64,000 nt of DNA, taken from positions 1-64,000 of the forward strand of contig NZ_JARVKY010000022.1 of NCBI RefSeq assembly GCF_029813785.1, written 5' to 3'. The notes under the pieces were generated by a model. The model did not search any database. It saw nothing but the letters and a program-made list of their open reading frames with translations, and was not told the DNA's origin. Shown here piece after piece: positions 59,889 to 64,000 of the stretch. How positions within the stretch are numbered: position 1 is the stretch's first letter; each line of letters opens with the position of its first letter. This DNA comes from Streptomyces sp. DH41. Lineage in GTDB: Bacteria; Actinomycetota; Actinomycetes; Streptomycetales; Streptomycetaceae. The position numbers and the translations under genes are program-made.

Positions 59889-61337
59889 ATGCCCGCTTCC
59901 CGCGTCAAATCCCCCCACCTCCTCGTCGCCGAATCCGGCGCCGACCGCGAAGGCCACGGCCTGAAGCGCACCATGGGGCTCTTCCAGCTCGTCTGCTTCG
60001 GCGTCGGCGCGATCGTCGGCACCGGCATCTTCGTCGGCCTGTCCGACTCGGTCGCCGAGGCCGGTCCGGCCGTCGTCGTCTCCTTCGTGCTGGCCGCGAT
60101 CACCTGCGTGTTCACCGCGTTCGCCTTCGCCGAGCTGGGCGGCGCGATCCCGGTCTCCGGCTCCTCGTACTCCTTCGCCTACGCCGGACTCGGCGAACGG
60201 ACCGCCTTCCTGGTCGGCTGGTGCCTGCTCCTGGAGTACGGCGTGTCCGTCTCCGCGGTCGCGGTCGGCTGGAGCCAGTACGTCAACGAACTGCTGGACA
60301 GCGTCCTTAGCCTCCAGCTCCCGCACGCGCTCTCCGCGGGCCCCGGCGACGGCGGCGTGATCAACCTCCCCGCCGTGATCGTCATCGCCCTGGCCTGCGT
60401 ACTGCTGGTGCGCGGCGTGCGGGAGAGCGCCCGGGCCACGGCCGCGATGGCCGTCCTCAAGCTGGTGGTCCTCGTCGCCTTCTGCGCCATCGGCTTCTAC
60501 GCCTTCGAGGACGGCAACCTCACCCCGTTCTCCCCGGCCGGCCTCGGCGGCATCGGCGCCGGCACCACGGCCGCCTTCTTCTCGTACATCGGCTTCGACG
60601 CGATCACCACGGCCGGTGAGGAGGCCAAGAACCCCCGCCGGGACATCCCCATCGCGATCCTGGTCTGCATCGGCCTGGTCACCCTGCTCTACTGTGCGGT
60701 CGCCGTCGCCGCGATCGGTGCCATCGGCGGTGACGCGGTCGGTGACCGGCCCGCCGCCCTGTCGTACGTCGTCAACGAGGTCACCGGCTCCACCATCGGC
60801 GGCGGTGTCGTCGCCTTCGGCGCGGTCGTGGCCATCGCCTCGGTGGTGCTCGCCGTGATGTACGGCCAGACCCGCATCCTCATGTCGATGTCCCGCGACG
60901 GACTGATCCCGCGGGTCTTCGAGAAGGTCTCGCCGCGTACCGCGACCCCCGTCGCCGGCACGCTGATCGTCGGCGCGGTCTTCGCACTGCCCGCCGCCTT
61001 CGCCCCGCTGGACGCGGTGGTCAACCTGTGCACCATCGGCACCCTGGCGACCATGGCCGCCGTCAACGTCGCCGTGATCGCGCTGCGCCGCCGCGAGCCG
61101 GGCCTCGCCCGCACCTTCCGGGTGCCGCTGTACCCGGTGACGCCGCTGCTCGGGGTGGGCTTCTGCCTGTACCTGATCTACGAGACGGGCGCGGCGACCT
61201 GGCTCCAGTTCGCGGTGTTCCTCGCGGTGGGCCTGCTGGTGTACACGGCCTACGGGCGCCGGCACTCCCGCCTCGCCCGGGCCGGTGCCGAGGTCACGTC
61301 GAAGGACGACGCTGAGCGGGCACCGCGGGAAGCCTGA
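59889..61337 (+). CDS. APC superfamily cationic amino acid permease
   Basis: A 482-residue, 12-helix transporter of the CAT/YfnA-like type. Helix 1 has LVCFGVGAIVGTGIFVGLSD, helix 3 begins near GERTAFLVGWCLLLEYGVS, helix 6 has AAFFSYIGFDAITTAGEEAKNPRRD, and the loop before helix 9 has GQTRILMSMSRDG. The CAT subgroup prefers arginine, lysine or ornithine, which fits its place after arcA and arcB as the arginine importer or arginine/ornithine exchanger. ATG 59889 has a weak ribosome site. Its last 44 bp overlap the convergent HATPase gene. Confidence 0.88.
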   Translation: MPASRVKSPHLLVAESGADREGHGLKRTMGLFQLVCFGVGAIVGTGIFVGLSDSVAEAGPAVVVSFVLAAITCVFTAFAFAELGGAIPVSGSSYSFAYAGLGERTAFLVGWCLLLEYGVSVSAVAVGWSQYVNELLDSVLSLQLPHALSAGPGDGGVINLPAVIVIALACVLLVRGVRESARATAAMAVLKLVVLVAFCAIGFYAFEDGNLTPFSPAGLGGIGAGTTAAFFSYIGFDAITTAGEEAKNPRRDIPIAILVCIGLVTLLYCAVAVAAIGAIGGDAVGDRPAALSYVVNEVTGSTIGGGVVAFGAVVAIASVVLAVMYGQTRILMSMSRDGLIPRVFEKVSPRTATPVAGTLIVGAVFALPAAFAPLDAVVNLCTIGTLATMAAVNVAVIALRRREPGLARTFRVPLYPVTPLLGVGFCLYLIYETGAATWLQFAVFLAVGLLVYTAYGRRHSRLARAGAEVTSKDDAERAPREA

Positions 61338-61788
61338 ACCAGACCGCCTTGCCGGAGCCGGTGGGCCGGTGACCGCAGGACGAGCTCAGGGCGCGGATCA
61401 GCAGCAGACCGCGCCCGTGCTCCTGCCAGGGGTCGGGCGGCTCGACACCGGGGCGGGTGAGGTCGCCGGGCGGCTCCGGGTCCGGGTCGTGCACCTCGAC
61501 CTGGCAGCCGGTCGGCATCAGCTCCACCACCAGCTCTATCGGCGACCCGCCGGGGGTGTGCTCGACGGCGTTGGCGACCAGCTCAGCCGTGAGCAGCTCA
61601 GCCGTGTCGCCGTCGGCCGTGTGCTCCAGCTCGGCCAGCGCCGTACGGACCAGGGCACGGGCCACCGGCACGGCCGCGGCGGAGTGCGGCAGCGCGATGC
61701 GCCAGGAGGCCGAAGGCTGAGGCGGCACGAAGTGCCTCCGTGAGGGGTGCGGGCTGGGCGGCGGGTGGGCTGGAGAGCGGTCGTGCAC
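61294..61788 (-). CDS. ATP-binding (HATPase_c) anti-sigma-like regulator
   Basis: A 164-residue GHKL-fold protein of the RsbW/SpoIIAB-like group, very numerous in Streptomyces. The N box is LLTAELVANAVEHTPGGSPI, the G1-like box VHDPDPEPP, and the G2 box DPWQEHGRGLLLIRALSSSC. A polar N-terminal extension of about 35 residues precedes it. Such proteins bind sigma or anti-anti-sigma factors as kinases, but no partner gene is adjacent. I favour GTG 61788, with GGA six bases upstream; a TTG at 61833 would extend it but has poor spacing. It overlaps the APC gene tail to tail by 44 bp. Confidence 0.82.
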   Translation of the reverse strand: MHDRSPAHPPPSPHPSRRHFVPPQPSASWRIALPHSAAAVPVARALVRTALAELEHTADGDTAELLTAELVANAVEHTPGGSPIELVVELMPTGCQVEVHDPDPEPPGDLTRPGVEPPDPWQEHGRGLLLIRALSSSCGHRPTGSGKAVWFRLPAVPAQRRPST

Positions 61789-61948
61789 GGCGAGTCCGTT
61801 CCGGAGCAGGCTGTCGTCCTGTCCTGCTTTCAACCTTATGAATGGTACGGCGCCGCCCGGCAGAGCCGTTCGACGGGCATCACGCGGGACCTTCGACCTC
61901 CGGCGCCGGGCGCCCCGCCTGTGCGGCGCGGCCAGTCTCTATCGCGCC

Positions 61949-61968
61949 TTGGTGACGACAGTCACAAG
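61949..61968. promoter_or_regulatory. Inverted repeat in the enoyl-CoA hydratase promoter
   Basis: GTGAC-GACA-GTCAC, with partly matching flanks, lies about 75 bp upstream of ATG 62040. It may be the operator for the aromatic-acid operon. The arms are short. Confidence 0.35.
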
Positions 61969-62039
61969 TAGGTGATAGCTTCGAACGACCGCGAGACAAC
62001 GCTCAGTGAGGCCGCGCCCGCCCTAGGAGGCCGCCCGTC

Positions 62040-62867
62040 ATGAGTCCCTTCACCGGCTCCGCCGCGCGCACGCCCGAGTGGCGGCACCTGCGCGTCGATC
62101 TCACCGACGGTGTCGCCACCGTCACCCTCGACCGCCCCGACAAGCTCAACGCGCTGACCTTCGCGGCCTACGCCGACCTGCGCGACCTGCTCGCCGAGCT
62201 GTCCCGGGAGCGGTCCGTACGCGCCCTGGTGCTGGCCGGTGAGGGACGCGGCTTCTGCTCCGGCGGCGACGTCGACGAGATCATCGGCGCGACCCTGTCC
62301 ATGGACACCGCCCAGCTGCTGGACTTCAACCGGATGACGGGCCAGGTGGTGCGGGCCGTACGGGAGTGCCCGTTCCCGGTGATCGCCGCTGTGCACGGCG
62401 TCGCGGCCGGCGCGGGCGCGGTCCTCGCCCTGGCCGCCGACTTCCGCGTGGCCGACCCGTCCGCCCGCTTCGCCTTCCTCTTCACCCGCGTAGGCCTCTC
62501 CGGCGGCGACATGGGCGCCGCCTACCTGCTGCCCCGCGTCGTCGGTCTCGGTCACGCCACCCGGCTGCTGATGCTCGGCGAACCGGTGCGGGCGCCCGAG
62601 GCCGAGCGGATCGGCCTGATCAGCGAGCTGACCGAGGAGGGCCGCGCCGACGAGGCCGCCCGGTCCCTCGCCCGCCGCCTCGCCGACGGCCCGGCCCTCG
62701 CCCACGCCCAGACCAAAGCCCTCCTCACCGCCGAACTGGACATGCCGCTGGCGGCATCGGTGGAACTGGACGCCTCCACCCAGGCCCTGCTGATGAACGG
62801 CGAGGACTACGCCGAGTTCCACGCCTCGTTCACGGAGAAGCGCCCCCCGAAGTGGAACGGACGGTAG
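62040..62867 (+). CDS. Enoyl-CoA hydratase/isomerase family protein
   Basis: A 275-residue crotonase-fold protein. Seen are VTLDRPDKLNALTFAAYADL, the oxyanion-hole residues in GRGFCSGGDVDEI and VHGVAAGAGAVLALAADFRV, and AFLFTRVGLSGGDMGAAYLL, where the usual second catalytic Glu is not obvious. It acts on a CoA thioester. The 2-bp gap to a salicylyl-CoA 5-hydroxylase-like flavoprotein suggests work in an aromatic CoA-ester pathway and not in fatty-acid oxidation. ATG 62040 follows TAGGAGG. Confidence 0.88.
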   Translation: MSPFTGSAARTPEWRHLRVDLTDGVATVTLDRPDKLNALTFAAYADLRDLLAELSRERSVRALVLAGEGRGFCSGGDVDEIIGATLSMDTAQLLDFNRMTGQVVRAVRECPFPVIAAVHGVAAGAGAVLALAADFRVADPSARFAFLFTRVGLSGGDMGAAYLLPRVVGLGHATRLLMLGEPVRAPEAERIGLISELTEEGRADEAARSLARRLADGPALAHAQTKALLTAELDMPLAASVELDASTQALLMNGEDYAEFHASFTEKRPPKWNGR

Positions 62868-62869
62868 GG

Positions 62870-64000
62870 ATGCGCCCCCTGAGCGCGGCGATCGTCGGCG
62901 GCGGCCCCGGCGGCCTCTACACCGCCGCCCTCCTCAAACGCCTCGACCCCGGCCGCCAGGTCACCGTCTGGGAACGCAACGCCCCCGACGACACCTTCGG
63001 CTTCGGCGTCGTCCTGTCCGACGAGACCCTCGGCGGCATCGAGCACGCCGATCCGGTCGTCCACGAAGCCCTCCGATCCGACTTCGTCCGCTGGGACGAC
63101 ATCCACATCGTCCACCGAGGAACCCGCCAGGTCTCCGGAGGGCACGGCTTCGCCGCGCTCGGCCGCCACCGCCTCCTGGAGATCCTGCACGAGCGCTGCC
63201 ACGCCCTCGGCGTCGAGCTGCGCTTCCGCACCGAGGCCCCGGACCCGGCGCTGCTGGCTCAGACGTACGACCTCGTCGTCGCCGCCGACGGCGTGCACAG
63301 CACCACCCGCGAGGCCTACCGCGACGCGTTCCGGCCCACCCTCACCGATCACCGCTGCCGCTACATCTGGCTGGCCGCCGACTTCGCCCTCGACGCCTTC
63401 CGCTTCGAGATCGCCGAGACCGAGCACGGCGTGATGCAGCTGCACGGCTATCCGTTCGCGGCCGACGCCTCGACCGTCATCGTGGAGATGCGCGAGGAGG
63501 TCTGGCGGGCGGCCGGCCTCGACGAACTGGACGAAGCCGAGTCCGCCGCCCGCTGCGCCGAGGTCTTCGCCGACGCGCTCGGCGGCCGGCCGCTGAGGTC
63601 CAACGCGTCGAAGTCCGACAAGCCGGCGTGGAGCGCCTTCCGCACGGTGGTCAACGAACGCTGGTCGCACGGCAACGTCGTCCTCCTCGGCGACGCCGCC
63701 CACACCGCCCACTTCTCCATCGGCTCCGGCACCAAGCTCGCCGTCGAGGACGCCCTCGCGCTCGCCGCCTGCCTGGAGGAGCGACCCACCCTGGACAAGG
63801 CGCTCACCGCCTACGAGGAGGAGCGGCGCCCCGTCGTCGCCTCCACCCAGCGGGCGGCCCGGGCCAGCCTGGAGTGGTTCGAGGACCTGTCCCGGTACCT
63901 CGACCAGCCGCCCCGCCAGTTCGCCTTCAACCTGCTCACCCGAAGCCGCCGCGTCACCCACGGGAACCTGCGGCTGCGCGACGCCGGTTTCACCGGGTCC
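62870..64000 (+). CDS. FAD monooxygenase, salicylyl-CoA 5-hydroxylase-like (partial, runs off right edge)
   Basis: At least 377 residues, with no stop before the window ends. The FAD Rossmann motif is AAIVGGGPGGLYTAALLKRL at the N-terminus, followed by TVWERNAPDDTFGFGVVLSD, LGGIEHADPVVHEAL, VVAADGVHS (DG motif) and VVLLGDAAHTAHFSIGSGTK (GD motif). This pattern is that of the bifunctional salicylyl-CoA 5-hydroxylase/oxidoreductases, in which an old-yellow-enzyme-type domain follows; here the flavoprotein half is seen and the rest would lie outside the window. It would hydroxylate salicylyl-CoA or a similar aryl-CoA to gentisyl-CoA. ATG 62870 lies two bases after the hydratase stop. Confidence 0.85.
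   Translation, partial: MRPLSAAIVGGGPGGLYTAALLKRLDPGRQVTVWERNAPDDTFGFGVVLSDETLGGIEHADPVVHEALRSDFVRWDDIHIVHRGTRQVSGGHGFAALGRHRLLEILHERCHALGVELRFRTEAPDPALLAQTYDLVVAADGVHSTTREAYRDAFRPTLTDHRCRYIWLAADFALDAFRFEIAETEHGVMQLHGYPFAADASTVIVEMREEVWRAAGLDELDEAESAARCAEVFADALGGRPLRSNASKSDKPAWSAFRTVVNERWSHGNVVLLGDAAHTAHFSIGSGTKLAVEDALALAACLEERPTLDKALTAYEEERRPVVASTQRAARASLEWFEDLSRYLDQPPRQFAFNLLTRSRRVTHGNLRLRDAGFTGS

Overview
The window is about 73% G+C. Nearly every gene has G or C in third codon positions, GTG and TTG starts are common, short overlaps such as ATGA and GTGA link genes, and the proteins match Streptomyces families (ManA mannanase, SseB/RHS type VII toxins, DUF7144, VMAP/SAV_2336 proteins, bL37). 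It reads as a chromosomal stretch of a Streptomyces or a close relative, in accessory-rich territory; no tRNA, rRNA, CRISPR array or phage block is visible.

Layout. 1-3.4 kb: a ROK sugar kinase diverges from a secreted GH5 beta-mannanase with two CBM10 modules; the long gap between them holds several operator-like palindromes. 3.4-9 kb: a MerR regulator, a broken IS5-type transposase, an NmrA-like reductase with a divergent WYL regulator, then a gene graveyard (serine-hydrolase tail, frameshifted oligopeptide-ABC ATPase) and a mycothiol-dependent isomerase-like protein. 9.1-12.2 kb: an ECF41 sigma factor, its usual carboxymuconolactone-decarboxylase-like partner, and an SGNH hydrolase; matching bipartite ECF41-type promoters precede both the sigma gene and the partner gene. 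12.3-20.5 kb: a four-carbon sugar-acid catabolic module (DUF1537 kinase, PdxA2-type dehydrogenase and DeoR regulator on the minus strand; aldo/keto reductase, HpaI aldolase, D-2-hydroxyacid dehydrogenase and an atypical Nramp-fold transporter on the plus strand). 20.6-26.8 kb: an SseB-like protein, a helper and a 1,586-residue type VII-signal RHS toxin followed by a candidate immunity gene. 26.9-38.4 kb: bL37, an APC permease, TetR plus a DHA2 exporter, a DUF7144 membrane protein, a very large FAD/4Fe-4S oxidase, a SepF paralogue, a RecF-like ATPase overlapping a MazG-like hydrolase, and a DUF6099-type protein. 38.5-43.7 kb: an LLM oxidoreductase and the Hen1/Pnkp RNA-repair operon.

43.8-57.4 kb is the most striking region: a conflict-system island. 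It encodes a VMAP-type protein with an N-terminal effector-associated domain, a MoxR AAA+ ATPase, a 1,552-residue vWA-like/STAND-NTPase/TPR protein, an alpha/beta hydrolase, a caspase-like protease ending in a matching effector-associated domain, a 78-residue TTG-started peptide and an HExxH protein of the alpha-ketoglutarate peptide beta-hydroxylase type. A proton antiporter sits in the middle on the opposite strand. The likely logic is sensing and gating by VMAP, MoxR and STAND, homotypic domain pairing to recruit the caspase, and a peptide-modification arm not normally part of VMAP systems. Hen1/Pnkp RNA repair lies directly upstream.

57.5-64 kb: an arginine deiminase cluster (arcA, arcB, APC permease), a HATPase regulator that overlaps the permease tail to tail, and the start of an aromatic-acid CoA pathway (enoyl-CoA hydratase-like protein and a salicylyl-CoA 5-hydroxylase-like flavoprotein that runs off the right edge).
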